Source of the DNA: Arenicola marina
Lineage: Eukaryota; Annelida; Polychaeta; Arenicolidae
Length of the DNA stretch: 64,000 bases
Direction of reading: 5' to 3'
Assembly (NCBI GenBank): GCA_964019135.1
Contig: OZ025253.1
Location: forward strand, 39,420,548 to 39,484,547
The position numbers and the translations under genes are program-made. Under the pieces are notes generated by a model. It worked only from the letters and a program-made list of their open reading frames with translations, did no database searches and had not been told where the DNA came from. Positions 10,983 through 23,017 of this stretch are shown here, one piece after another. Position 1 is the stretch's first letter. Each line of letters opens with the position of its first letter.

Positions 10983-13900
10983 TGGGTGATGGATTATGGG
11001 GCCTTATTACAAAATGTACAAACATCCGTGTCTTTCACCTTACAATTTTTCAAATAGACATTAGTCGCGATCAACCTATGCAATATCTCAAACTGGAAAC
11101 TTCTAAGCTTTTCATTTACCGTGGCGTCATACGACAATTCATAGTGACGTTGCCATTGATCAGGTGACCACGTGCATTCTAGCTCACTTGCCCATTTCCC
11201 TTCATTAACATTATTCCTTTTCAGATACATTACTAATTTATTATAAATGAAATTCCACACCTTTATTTTACTTTGGAATGCTTGTAATGCACAGGTTCGT
11301 GTATTAATAAAAAGCTCCGTACCAATAGGCTTAGCATAGACAGCTTTCCACTCTCGAGGAAGCGAATGTATCAAGCTATAAAAGTCAGCGAAGTTAACAT
11401 CAATCTGGTACCGATCCCTGAATTCTGACCAACCCAATAAAGTTCTGTTTTCGTCAAACAGGTCTTGTACATATATGACACCTTTCTGAATAAATTCTTT
11501 TTTCTAACCACAAGATTATAGTTTGTAGTAAAGTACGAGTTCTAGATAGGGTACCCGGGAAGATCTGCGTTAACGCTTTCTTCTGCTTTTCTATATTCAT
11601 ACCACGCGTTAAACACGTCGGCCCAAAAGGGGTTAGACACACTAGAATATGCTTTCAGTGACTGAAGGTCAAGGTCCCAACACAGCTGTCTTTCTTCGCA
11701 AATAGTATCACAAACGAGTTGTTGCCATTTACCATCCGTTTTTACAATACGGTTTATCCACGATAATTTTAACGCTTTCTGAAACGATTCAATATGTGTC
11801 AGACCTAAGCCACCATTTTTAACAGTCTGACATATCCTATTCATAGAGACTTTCGCCTTTCCACTTTTCCAGATAACATTTCGTACCAATTTAGTCAATT
11901 TATCAAAAACAAATTTTCCTGGTGTAGGCAAAACTGACATAACATGTACAAATTTGGGTAGTGCCAGAGATTTCAAAACTGTCACTCTGCCCCTGTATGA
12001 CAGGTGTCTCTTTCCGTATGCTTTCCAAAGTTCTGTCAAATTCAACAACTTTACTGTCATAATTTAGGGCCGACATTTTTCCTAAATCTGTAGAAAACTT
12101 AATACCAAGCAAAACAAATTCATTAACCCATTCAATTGGAATGCCAGTAAATGATGTGGTATCGCACAGTTTTCCTAAACACACAGCTTTTGTCTTCTCT
12201 ACATTCATAAGCAAACCTGATGCAACACCAAAATCCTCCATGATCTTTAACACCCTTCTTAACGATGAGTCACTGCCATCTAGTAGTAGGAAAGTGTCAT
12301 CCGCATATTGACCTATCAAATATTCAACCTCATTTATAACAATACCTATAACCAAACTGTCCTTCTTGAGGTGCATGGCAAGTGGCTCTATGGCTAATAT
12401 AAAAACATATGGCGATAATGGATCACCCTGTCGACACCCTCTACCAATAGTAAATTCTTCTGAGAGATTACCGTTATTCACAACACTGCTCTTAGGTTCT
12501 TTATAAACAATATTAAACCATTTTATAAATGACGGGCCGAATTCATATGCTTTAAATACACTGTTTAGAAATTTCCAACTTACAGTGTCAAACGCTTTCT
12601 CGAAATCTATTAAAAGTAGCATACCGGCCTTTTTGTATCCTGCATATAATGCATTATGTCATATACCAGCCTTGTACTTTCGCCGATGAATCTTCCCTTT
12701 AGAAAACCTTTTGGATCGTTACTAATAATGTCTGGTAATACTTGTTTCATCCTATTAGCTAATACGCCAGTTAATATTTTCAAATCTGCATTTAATAAGG
12801 ATATAGGACGCCAGTTTTTTATGTATTCCCTAGGCTTATCGCCCTTCGGTAAACATGTAATTATCCCCAACCGTTGGGTTACTGATAGAGACTCAGATGT
12901 ATATGCCGTTTGAAGGATGCGATACAAATAGGTTCCAATGTCATTCCAGAAAAAAATATAAAAATCTATGGGAAAGCCATCAATTCCCGGTGACTTATTA
13001 TTTTTCATCTCCTTAATGACCAATTTAATTTCATGTAGCGTAATGTTACCTTCACATAGATCTCTCTGTTTTTCATTTAAGCGCTTGATGTTTGCTGGCT
13101 GTAAAAAGGTCTGAGTGTATCCTTCTGCTATAGTATGATCACGATTTGCATACAGGTTACCATAATATTTCCTAATTTCTTTAAGGATTGCGGCTGGTTC
13201 CCCGATTTCTACGTCATCGATCACAAGTTTACTAATCAATTTGCATACATAGTTTCTCTTTTCTAGACTACAAAAATAATGACTAGATTTCTCACCTTCT
13301 TCATACCACCTAGCTTTTGATCTAAGGATACTGTGACTTTAGATATACGTATCGTTTCTAATTCATCGTTTAATGAGTCTAAAAAACCAGCATCTCTGAT
13401 AGTTGACCCTGACTCAATTTGTAAGATGTGCATTTCAATGCTCCTTTCCCTCTCCATTTGATTGTTTTTCTTGTAACTACTATAGCTAATTGTATGACCC
13501 CGAATCTCTAGTTTTATCACTTCAAACAGTTTCTGGTCGTCCAAGGTATTGCCATAAAAAACAGCTACCTCGTTAATGCATTGTCTGACTATCTTTACAT
13601 ATTCCGGGTCAGTTAATAAGTCAGTGTTAAATTTCCAATAACCTTTGCCCCTTGACGCGAGGAAAAAATCTAATTTTACCAAAACCAATGAGTGATCCGT
13701 TCTATATCCCGGTCTAATATCACAAGCCCTTATCAAAGCGTTTATGTCATTTGAGGTCAAAAAAAGTCTAATCTTGCCCTTTGGGTTTTACGTTGTTGAT
13801 TAGTCCAAGTAAATCTCCTCGTCTTTGGGTGACAAATCCGCCAATAGTCTGATAGTTCTAAACTTTCTAACAACTCATATACAGCCGTTCTTGCCTTAAT

Positions 13901-15532
13901 ATTATTTTCCCGTTTATATAGAATTGTATCATTTTCTTGGGATAACACCAGTTCCAGTCTCCACATATTATTATAGCTGAATTTTCAACAGTCCTAATTT
14001 TTATCATTGAGTTCCTTAAAAACCAGGGTTATCTTTGTTTGGCCCATATATATTACATAGGGTAAGCCTATAACCACATATAACTATGTCAACGATCAAC
14101 ATATTACCCTCTTCGTCTTTAACCACCCTATGTACAAGGTATTCAAAGTTGTTTCTTAACATTATGACGACTCCGCGGGCTCGGGAGGATGGCGAGTTTG
14201 CCAAGAACCTAGCGTCATACTCATCCTCCAACTGTGTAAGTGTGCAACGATCAAAATGCACGTTCTGTAGGCAACATATTGATAACTGTTTATCTTTGAG
14301 CCAGCTCATTACATCCGCACGTTTCAGCGGGGAACCAAGTCCCCGAACATTTAAACTACAAATTGAAATAGACTCAAAGAAGGTACCACATAATTATCTG
14401 CAGTGATCTTTATATTTATATTGCACCTTACATGTACTAGATCTAGCTGTTTCAACAATAATCGAACTGCGGTGTAGTGAATAATGATATACATGTATAT
14501 ACATATTAAATCAACTTTGTATAATAATATATAAGTATACAAAGTCCAACAGAAACCGTGTGGTCAAAAACAGGTCGATAAACCTACAACAAATACATAT
14601 TTTCCGGCCGGCCGATCGCGTCATCGCACCAGCATTGTTTACAACCATAATGACTCATGTGCATAGCTGCCCTGCTCACACCGCAAGAACAACTCACACC
14701 GAACCGATACCCTGCACAACAACCCGTTCAACCAAGAGGGTGGTCTCAAAGAGAAAACCGCAATTTTTAACATCTTGTAAATTTACTATGTTACATTAGC
14801 GTGTTTCAACCAACCTTCTGGAACTGAAGTGAGGGTCTCCAGTCCGTATTTTTTCCCGTTAACCAACAACATATTCCCTGTGAGCGTAGCGCGTGCGCCA
14901 TCTGCCCTAGCGGCCTTCATGACAGACAGTAAGCGTTGTCACAATTGCATGTTCTTTCTCCAGAGTGTCAATTCTGGCACTGTTAAATTGAGAGATATCT
15001 TTCAAGTCCTGTATTTCCTTCTTCATTAAGGCTACAGTTTCTCGCACTTCTGGGTGGCAAGAGACTCGTTCCAGTATACTGTCCAGTTTGCTGGTCTTTT
15101 CTGCGTTTGCCATAGTATTATCCTTACTGGTGGCTGCACTGTCATTAGTGTTTACCTCACGATCTTCAAACCAAGCAGCAAGTGTCCTTTGTTTCTTCTC
15201 TCTATCTGCCTCGATCTTGGGACCGCTGCTATTCCTACGGCGCTTGCGTTTGCTCGGCATGGCACATTTTGAGACGGTCCCCAGGACAGCTTGACCGGCG
15301 AGTCTCGGTAAATGCCAGGCAATAATACGTCTCCTCGAATGTATGCGTCGTTTTCTCCGTGGTTTTTCCTCTAAACCACTGAGACAGATTGGTATATGGT
15401 ATCTTCATGGATTCCTACCATGTTACCGGAGTTTGTTACCAACTGTCGAGCGGTAAGTGTTTCAGCTAACTCCTTTAAACTGCTTTTCTCGGACCCACGC
15501 AGACTAGCACGTCCACTCACACGCGGCCATAT
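10983..15532 (-). mobile_element. LINE-A (L1/Tx1-like) in gene A, 3' end and part of ORF1 deleted
   Basis: Minus-strand order: a basic, coiled-coil ORF1 start (15,260 down) with KRKRRRN; an endonuclease with CCLQNVHF and FTWTNQQRKTQRARLDFF; an RT with SPGIDGFPIDFY, LLIDFEKAFDTVSW, GDPLSPYVF and QYADDTFLLLD; and a C-terminal zinc-knuckle start with CTFCNKAP. Compared with gene C it lacks about 450 bp at its 3' end and about 625 bp within ORF1. Its 5' target copy TCTATATATGGTATTT remains at 15,533-15,548. ORF2 is broken into several frames. Confidence 0.85.
14907..15260 (-). CDS. LINE-A ORF1 N-terminal fragment (gene A copy)
   Basis: Begins MPSKRKRRR and continues with a basic, then acidic and coiled-coil-like stretch (KTSKLDSILERVSC, then MKKEIQDLKDISQFNSARID). 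This fits the nucleic-acid-binding ORF1 of L1-type LINEs. It runs out of homology with the gene C copy after EKEHAIV, where the 625-bp deletion lies. Confidence 0.7.
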   Translation of the reverse strand: MPSKRKRRRNSSGPKIEADREKKQRTLAAWFEDREVNTNDSAATSKDNTMANAEKTSKLDSILERVSCHPEVRETVALMKKEIQDLKDISQFNSARIDTLEKEHAIVTTLTVCHEGR

Positions 15533-15548
15533 TCTATATATGGTATTT
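15533..15548. repeat. LINE-A target-site copy (5' side)
   Basis: TCTATATATGGTATTT, identical to the pair flanking LINE-A in gene C (37,689-37,704 and 43,137-43,152). The partner on the other side was lost with the LINE 3' end in this copy. Confidence 0.8.
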
Positions 15549-15625
15549 GATGTTGTGTAGCTGACGCATCTATGTATCGTATCGCCGGTGTGCTTCCAGG
15601 TATGGTGGCATATATGTGCCACTCG

Positions 15626-16108
15626 CGTTCTCGCATTCTCGCCTGGCACAACCTGAGGCGAGATCGCGAGAACGCAAGAATGCGCGAGGCGAGAACGCGA
15701 GAATGCGCGAGGCGAGAACGCGAGAACGCGAGAATGCGCGAGGCGAGAACGCAAAAATGCGCGAGGCGAGAACGCGAGAACGCGAGAATGCGCGGGCGAG
15801 AACGCGAGAATGCGAGAATGCGCGAGGCGAGAATGCGAGATTAGTCTCGCCCGCGCATTCTCGCGTTCTCGCCCGCGCATTCTCGCATTCTCGCGTTCTC
15901 GCCTCGCGCATTCTTGCGTTCTCGCCTCGCGCATTCTCGCCTCGCGCGTTCTCGCGTTCTCGCCTCGCGCGTTCTCGCGTTCTCGCCTCGCGCGTTCTCG
16001 CGTTCTCGCCTCGCGCATTCTCGCGTTCTCGCCTCGCGCGTTCTCGCCTCGCGCATTCTTGCGTTCTCGCCTCGCGCGTTCTCGCCTCGCGCATTCTCGC
16101 TTTCCTAT
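15626..16108. repeat. Large CpG-rich palindromic tandem array
   Basis: From about 15,656 to 15,841 the top strand repeats 20-22-bp units such as GCGAGGCGAGAACGCGAGAA. From about 15,845 to 16,106 it carries the reverse complement, CGTTCTCGCCTCGCGCATTC. The two arms meet at a short ATTAGT loop, so the strands can form a hairpin of up to about 185 bp per arm. A small mirror segment at 15,626-15,652 precedes the left arm. All six frames stay open because the units contain no stops; no protein is implied. It lies where genes A and B both lose their 3' ends. Confidence 0.9.
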
Positions 16109-16497
16109 TTTGAATATGTGTTCATGACCGTTGATGTATGACTGAAGAAGATGGAGGCAGTTATTACAGAATGCCATCAATCCGGCGTTACAAACTGAGA
16201 AATATTGGCTGCCCTGGCATTGAAACATGACCTCATATTATTCGAAATAAAAGAGTCATATAGCCCTACTAATTACCTGTACTCAGAAGCCTTGTAATTC
16301 ATTCCCTGGTGTCTCCTTAGCCCGAAATATCGTTATTTTACTATGATTTCTATTTGAATTGATCACATAGATATTATTATGTGATGTGCTTAATTGCCCA
16401 CTATTTTCATTAGCTGGCAATATAATCGTATTAATTATCATCATCAGACAAACTATGTATGGCTACATTACATAATCCGGCGCTAATGTTTTCTCAC
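16109..16497. other. AT-rich stretch between palindrome and gene B exon 6
   Basis: This should be the start of gene B intron 6 read leftwards (donor GTGAGA at 16,497-16,492). No match to the gene C C-terminal exons was seen here on either strand. The sequence is AT-rich with no other feature. Confidence 0.5.
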
Positions 16498-16945
16498 CTA
16501 ACATTGCCTGGGTGCTCCAGTGTGTGCGCCCCGACGGCAACAGTCATCTGTGTGGCGGACAGCTCCCCGATCTGCGTTGAGGTGGGGGTGAATGGCGCTC
16601 CATCCAGCAGGACTCCATCCCGGGCGGCAGTGGGAGCCGCCATAGCCAATGTGTTGGTGAACTCCCCTCTAGGGGAATCCATTGTGGAGAACGCGTAGCT
16701 GGAGCTTAGCGGGGTGTCCGCTGGTGGTAGAGCCATCAGGAAGGGGTCCGAGTTCTGATGGGACTCCTCTCCAACGGACATTGCAAACTGGGCCACCAGG
16801 ACCGGACAGCTGGTCTCCAGCACGTGGCTGATCCCCGAGCCCAGGATGTGGATATCCGATTGACATCGCATCAGGGTCCGGTCCACCACCCCGATAGATT
16901 TTCCGTCAGCCTCCGTGATGGAGTACGTCGTGTCCGGGCAGAGAC
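16498..16945 (-). CDS. Gene B exon 6
   Basis: The acceptor is CACCCAG and the donor AG before GTGAGA (phase 1 in, 2 out). It encodes about 149 residues: LCPDTTYSITEADGKSIGVV, DIHILGSGISHVLETSCPVL, NSDPFLMALPPADTPLSSSY and GAHTLEHPGNV. The Cys-Pro-Val-Leu-Val and Asp-Pro-Phe-Leu segments are characteristic of the C-terminal half of this domain. The last 16 codons (MTVAVGAHTLEHPGNV) give the template that identifies the displaced exon piece at 49,212-49,261. Confidence 0.8.
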
Positions 16946-19900
16946 CTGGGTGAAAGCGTGCATTGTTATTGTCCCGTTTAGCTGGCTCTGATGGGCCCGA
17001 CATGTTCGAAACGACCCTACCGATTATTTCGCTCAGCACCATGTCTGTGTCGTATTCGAAGAGTAATATTGGACCTGCATGACTTTGGTTCAAAAACCTG
17101 ATGACGGCGTCAAAAACGAAACAATATTTACACACACTGTTACAAGCGATCTTAACTCACCAGATTGCGACATGACGCGTCTTTATGTATTAGTTACAGA
17201 GCGAGATGGAGGGCGTTCGCCTAAATAATTTTTTTATTTGGGGAATGCACGCCAACGAGACCTTTAACTTACTTACAAAAGACTGTGTGACGTCTCGCTT
17301 TTGTATTAAGTGTTCTTCTAGAAGAATGCATCGGAAAACAGAACTAGCCGTCTGTTATTAACGTAAGTGTGTTTCATTTAATTTATAATATCATATAGTA
17401 CGGCCATTTTATTCTAACATATTCTAGCGTATTCAGGAGAAGGAGAGTGGAACCATGTCCCCGGAGGAAACCCCATACCATAATATCAATACTGGTTCAA
17501 ACCCTCCGTCTGGACAATTTAATCTAGGGCAAATATTCATCCAAATCAATCAGTATCTATGAGTTTCCTTGGCTTAATTTAATTAGTGTGTGCACGACAA
17601 CGGGAATAACAGCCATCCCCACAATGGCACCTTCCCACCTCGCTGACGACGATTTGGCGTCAAGACCTCTTTAAATAGATGTAATTTCCTTATTTCTTAT
17701 AGAACATCAATTTTTACTATGCTTTTTCAAACAATATTATTTTCTCACTATGATCCATCTTTGAAAAGGAAGAACAAACGGTAATTATCATATGATTAGT
17801 GAGGGGTCAGCACTATCGATCTACGTGTTTGCCAAAAGGTGACACCCTCGCTTGATTGAATAAATGATGTGTGACTGCCAGTCCCACCAACAGTGTCACA
17901 CATTCCGCAAGCCACCTACCAACCACGCTGACGACGTCCCCCGTGCTGCGCCCCTCCACGGGCTGGATGACGTACTTCCGGCCAAGTTGCTCCACAGGGG
18001 GCAGCACTGTGACTAGATGGCCCGGGTCAGTGTAAGTCCCGACGGATGACGAGTGCGATCCTGACATCACGAGGATCTGTTTGCTGGCCACGATCGTTGT
18101 ACCTGAGAAATCTCCCCCATCGCTGTAGGCAAACTGAAACTGATCACCATAGCCCAGGTGTATGAACATGATATGTCCAACCTGGTATACTGGAAGGTGT
18201 TGCAAGGAGTTCCGTATACCGGATGAAGCTACTGAAAGTCATAAATGAATAGAGCGTAGGTGGTATGCTATGATATGTGTTACATGATATGTGTTAAATG
18301 CAGGATGATATGATAAATTTTGGCTATTGTTTACACTTCGTGTCTCTTGCTTCCTGCCTATGGCTGCGAAAAATATATAGGTCCATATTCCACACAAAGG
18401 ATTCTGAATGAACTTCTTAAATAAATGAAAATAGAAGGGATAATCATCATCGTGAAAACAATGAATAACATCGAGTAGATCAAAGTAAGATTTTGTTTTC
18501 TAATGCGATCAAACCAGGTGAGATAATTGGCTTTGTATTGATATCACATGTGTTCGTATTTTTCGTCGCAAATGTGTGCATCATATGTACAATGCAGCAG
18601 CAGCAGATTGTCAGTATAATGCAATCATATTTATAACATGTGATCACTGTACACATGGGGGTAGATCATATTAATTTCTCAAATTATCAGGTAATGCAGA
18701 TCTTGGCCAACTTAGGATGCAAAGAATTGATGGCTAAAGGATTAAACTGGGCCGGTTCGACTGAAGCAACAACATGATTCCATGAATCTTGCCACGTGTA
18801 CAAACCTGGGCAGTTTGAAAGCTATCGAGCGTGAATGTGATGAGGTCTCCAGTGACATAGGTCACCCCACCGAATGTCACTGAAAGGGCCTGGGGTCCGT
18901 AGAGGTCTATTGTGACGTCAGTAGTGTCATATGGAGCTATAATTCCGAAGTCAAAAGGTCCCTGATATTATGGATAAGTTTCTATAATGATAGTGAGACA
19001 ACATATAAATGGGATTCCACTCTTCCCTGGAGCCTCAAATTCGGATCATATATATCCGAACTGCGAACTTCTACGTTTAGCATGCTTCACAGTAGTTCCT
19101 TTGCAAATCAATTGATTAGAGATTGTTTTACCGACCTTTGCATATTCCGTCATATTTCTTAATACAGTTCACATCGGCAAATACATGCATAAATGCAACT
19201 ACTTAGCAAGTTCAAAAAAGAACTGTGCGTGACATTGTCTTATTCCTCGTGGAGCTGACGTTGGCAGGGGAATTATTTGATTTAAATCAAAACCAGTATA
19301 AATTACCGAACGGAAGCCCCGATAATACGCACGCTACCTGGCTTGAAGTCGAGCCCAGGAACTTGTAAGTAATAGCCGTGTATACCCTGCCCAGTTGGTT
19401 GACGGGCGGAACGCGGAAACCGTCTACGTCATAGATTCCTGCGTTCATCGCCTGTACCGTCACAGGCTGATCTGACGTCACTCGTATGCCTGAGAAAAAA
19501 AATACACATTGGCCCTTGTTATCATTACGTCATCTTCAGAAAGTTTACTTCGCTGTAGTTGGATTTCGTGGCATTACTTAACTCCAAATGTCTATGTTGA
19601 TCACTGTCGCAGACCTTATTATTTATTGATGTCAGCCTGTTCTCTCATTGTTTCACAAAATGATGCTACATTTACATTGAACATATGGCATGCGATACGG
19701 GGCAGTAATACACATGTGTTGTGTAGCATGTGCAGTTATACTGCATCCACGCCGTCTTGATATCTGGCTGGGTGGTGGTGGAGAGCCTATGTGATCTGGA
19801 CGGTTTCGCCTGGCTGACCTGCAGCATCCTGGTGGGTGCATGCCTTTGGGACCGGTCGGGTATGCCGCCCGGTATACTCAAGCTCTTCTAGTCCTGCTGA

Positions 19901-22900
19901 GACGGCTACTCCGAATGCCCATGAAAAGTTCACATCGGTCATACCCGGTGCATTTAGTGGCAATGGAACCATGTGACATCCTAGTGTGTCACATTTCAAT
20001 CAGCCGCTATCTTCTACCGATTTTCCTGTGCTGATTTGAACGGAATACAATCGCTCAGCTAGCCAGTCGTGTATTTGATGCCAAATTGTGAATTTATCTT
20101 CGATTAGATTAATTTCAATTTTCGCATATAAAGGATAATTCGTATGGTTAAATTTGACGCGGGGCAGAGAGACTATGGCGTAAGCGGAACGCCCTCTGCC
20201 GGGAGATTGCTAGAAGAAGTGTCGGGAGGTAATGATGTAATGCGCGTATTCGGCTTACATTATGGACATATCCGGGTTACCAAAGAACTGCATCCACCAC
20301 TGTACACAACTAGTTCTGGGAGATGAACAGGCCGGGCAACTTCTCAAGTTTCTGTCTGGTCGAGCAGCGTGCATATTACTCATGCTTCTATTGTACTGTA
20401 TTATGCGCCTCGTGCCTGGAAGTGTGTGTAAATACTAAGCTTCGTAGGACGGTCGAATATTATATCATCGCATAGGAAAACCAGTGTATTGAGTGTGAAT
20501 AAATTAGCGATTGAACAAAGGAACACATTTTAAGGTACCGCCAGAGTTAAAGGAGGGGAGGGAATACCTTTTCCGATCTCCGCGATTGGCATCTAGGAAT
20601 TCTTGGAGATTCGCGATTTCCTATTCGCCGCGATCCGTTATAGAAGTTTTTTATTTGCTCGATATTCGCGGTATCACATTTAAGGTGTTTTCTTTCGCGC
20701 CCGGTCTTGAACAGTGCTCATCTTGGAGATTCGATATTACTCTCCCTTATTCTTGGGGAATCGCGATTCAGATGGATCCACCCCCTCCCCGGGTGAATCA
20801 CTATTTTGATCGGACGTGCGGTCGTAATGACACAATGTAGTCTTAATATACCTTTTCCTGAAATAAAACTGTACGGATATTAAAGGACGAATATTAAAGG
20901 GCTGTGTGTGTTGGTGTTTTGAGTAGGCGTTGATAGTTAATTCCTTCTCATCCCCTATCAGCCCCTAATCAGAAACAAGGCAACTACATAAACTATTGAT
21001 TAATTCGCCCGTGGAACGTGCATGCATATGTCGTTTGCGTCAATCTACGTCTTTATCCAACAGGCAAAAAAGGTACCGCTGATACAAAAATACGCATGTT
21101 TATCTATATCAGAATATGGTGGGAGGGGGATCCTTCCTTGAGGCATTTGATATGACGGTTAATCCCCGCACAGGACCCGCCCGTCCCCTTTTTCATCATT
21201 GTTCCAACGTTATTTCGTGAATTAATGTAATATTTGCCACCTACCTGCAAGATCGTTAGCTCACTAGTAGATGCACGTTTGTTATTATGCCTAAGTGAGA
21301 TGGTTGTGTCAGATTGTCGCTTGCAGGTAATTTTGTGGCATGTCCAGGTCTTCAGTTGTGTCAGTTGCTATAAACACGTCAATCAAAAATGCGCAACAAT
21401 CGAATTGCAAAGCTTTGTGATGACGTATTGATTGAATGATGTCATGGTAACCATGAAACAAAGGTTCATTAGACGACTACCCTGCATCACAGGACCGGAT
21501 AGACATGTAGCCATTGTTGCCGAAATTGTCGAACGTCTATAGAATTGATACTGACAGTACGATCGTGCGAGTGATATCTTCGCTCAAGTATTCGGTTTCT
21601 TGTAGTGACCTGACTTAATCCTAAATTGTCGCCACTTGTCACCATGAATATTAAAGCGTGTTTCGGTCATTCGTATTATACTACGTGCATTATAACAGAA
21701 ACGCAATTACTTACCTTAAAGTAGTCAGTCATTGCAGCAACTATGTCAGTGTAATATATTGTAAATACGAAGAATTACCGTCGTCGGGAAATCGGATATC
21801 TTTGGTTTGGTTAACGAGAACGTCGGTCATGTGACCACTGACAGCACACCGTTTTAAAAAGACACTTCTCTGTCATGTAGCCAAACGACACGCCAGGTAA
21901 GGAAAAGCTGTGAAGCCAACCACAGCAGGCTTAGCCTTTTTTCCAAGAGACCCTAATTGGCAACGAGGTTACAACAGGCAAAAACGCAAAACAATATGAC
22001 TTTTTTATGACTTTTGCCACATGTGTCAAAATGGCTACCCGTGGCAAAACTGAGAGATTTCATAAGACGGTTGATTGGACAGTTAGAGCATAACTTTGAC
22101 TCCAATGACATTGAAAATGAAGGCAGATCTATATTTCTTACAGTGTTTGGTGCCGAAATTATAACTCATCTACAATGCAATTACTAGGCTCAAGGAAATA
22201 TAAGAAATTAGTGGATATGGTTCAGCAGTACACCTGTCATCAGCCCAATATAATTGGGCAAAGGTATCAATTCAATACACGCATGCGTCCATCGACCGAA
22301 AATGTGTCGTCACATGTCAATGAACTGTCAATGCAATTGCCAGTAAATGTGAGAATGGGTAGCACTTAAGTGATAGCCTCAGAGACAGACAGTATCTGAG
22401 GTATCTGATTGCATGTCTGATTGCAAGCCACACTGTCTGCATTTGAATCGAGTATTTTCAGACTTGATTAGATACGTTACATAACCTGATGATTGGATAT
22501 CATACTGCTTGCGTTCAGCCTCCAGTTACTGTATCAACGTTAAAACGATTCAGTGTCACGTCTGGGGAGGATACAAAATTTCGCGTTGAAACCTATGCCT
22601 CTTCAATTACAGACGTCTCCACATGAAATTTGAAGCTCCTGCCGCAAAGAAACAAACCAAGTATCCATCTCAATTACATCCAACTACAATTACTTCGAAT
22701 ATATGGGCTTGAAATAAGATATAACAGACTACGTCGTATTGAGACAAATTGGGCGACAAACTTACCTTTGTTTTCGATTCCAGAGCCGCTCATCTGAGGT
22801 CTATCATCTATCGACAAGGATGCGTAGCCCCCTGGCGGCACGTTGAGGTTGGCGCAGATTGCGCCGGGTCCTTTGGTCACTTTTGGGGTGTTGACAGACA

Positions 22901-23017
22901 CGGCGGCGGTGACTTCGCCAGGGTTGGTGACGAGAATCTTGCCGGTAGGGAATCCCCCCAAGGTCGGGCCCTCCATGAAACCCATCACAAAGTCCGTGCC
23001 TCCGGCGCAGCGACCCA
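16498..23017 (-). CDS. Gene B: diverged IgGFc-binding-domain gene, ends incomplete
   Basis: Five exons in minus-strand order: 23,017-22,766, 19,489-19,338, 18,961-18,806, 18,133-17,920 and 16,945-16,498. They have the same phases (1-1-0-0-1-2), and exons 3-5 have the same lengths as in genes A and C. The product matches genes A and C over the whole IgGFc-type domain, for example GGTDFVMGFMEGP, GFRVPPVNQLGRVYTA, DFSGTTIVAS, LPPVEQLGRKYVIQP and ETSCPVLVAQFAMSV. No internal stop was found in these exons, and it is clearly older than the A/C split. The signal-peptide exon was not found upstream, and the exons closing the domain are absent downstream, where the palindrome lies. It may be a working gene with unseen terminal exons, or a fragment. 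Confidence 0.75.
17920..18133 (-). CDS. Gene B exon 5
   Basis: 214 bp with acceptor CAGTTTCAG and donor GTAGGT. It encodes FAYSDGGDFSGTTI to TGDVVSVV. The frame remains open upstream into the intron, but homology with genes A and C and the length match favour this acceptor. Intron 5 (16,946-17,919) shows nothing else. Confidence 0.8.
18806..18961 (-). CDS. Gene B exon 4
   Basis: 156 bp, phase 0 at both ends. It encodes GPFDFGIIAPYDTTDVTIDL and TGDLITFTLDSFQTAQ. The flanking introns (18,134-18,805 and 18,962-19,337) are AT-rich with no other feature. Confidence 0.75.
19338..19489 (-). CDS. Gene B exon 3
   Basis: 152 bp with the strong acceptor TTTTTTTTCTCAG and donor GTAGCG. It encodes GIRVTSDQPVTVQAMNAG then IYDVDGFRVPPVNQLGRV and YKFLGSTSSQ. 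Confidence 0.8.
19490..22765 (-). other. Gene B intron 2
   Basis: A 3.3-kb intron. Around 20,595-20,765 three degenerate units of the type TCTTGGAGATTCGCGATT occur. A gag-like fossil lies at about 22,030-22,375. Short open frames elsewhere lack recognisable products. Confidence 0.55.
22030..22375 (+). mobile_element. Fossil fragment of a Ty3/Gypsy-type gag
   Basis: A short stretch resembles the retrotransposon gag domain; the segment QRYQFNTRM with SSHVNEL nearby is the recognisable part. It is a small, broken remnant without LTRs, protease or polymerase nearby. It lies in gene B intron 2, antisense to the gene, and appears old. Confidence 0.45.
22766..23017 (-). CDS. Gene B exon 2, start of IgGFc-type domain
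   Basis: 252 bp. The acceptor follows a long pyrimidine tract ending CCGCCGCCGCAG; the donor is AAAG before GTAAGT; phase 1 at both ends. It encodes VGRCAGGTDFVMGFMEGP, FPTGKILVTNPGEVTAAVSV and MSGSGIENK. The Gly-x-Asp-Phe-x-x-x-Phe core matches genes A and C. Confidence 0.8.

Noticed and set aside
15570-16228. Long open frames on both strands reading Arg/Glu/Ala-rich or Ser/Arg-rich repeats
   Set aside because: They exist because the palindromic repeat unit has no stop codon in any frame. Overlapping frames on both strands are equally open.
16459-16991. Plus-strand frames opposite gene B exon 6
   Set aside because: They are antisense shadows of a well-supported exon.
17813-18205. Extended N-terminal reading of gene B exon 5 (QHLPVYQVGHIMF)
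   Set aside because: The exon 5 homologues in genes A and C start exactly at the TTTCAG acceptor, giving 214 bp in all three. The extension would also disagree with the exon 4 phase.
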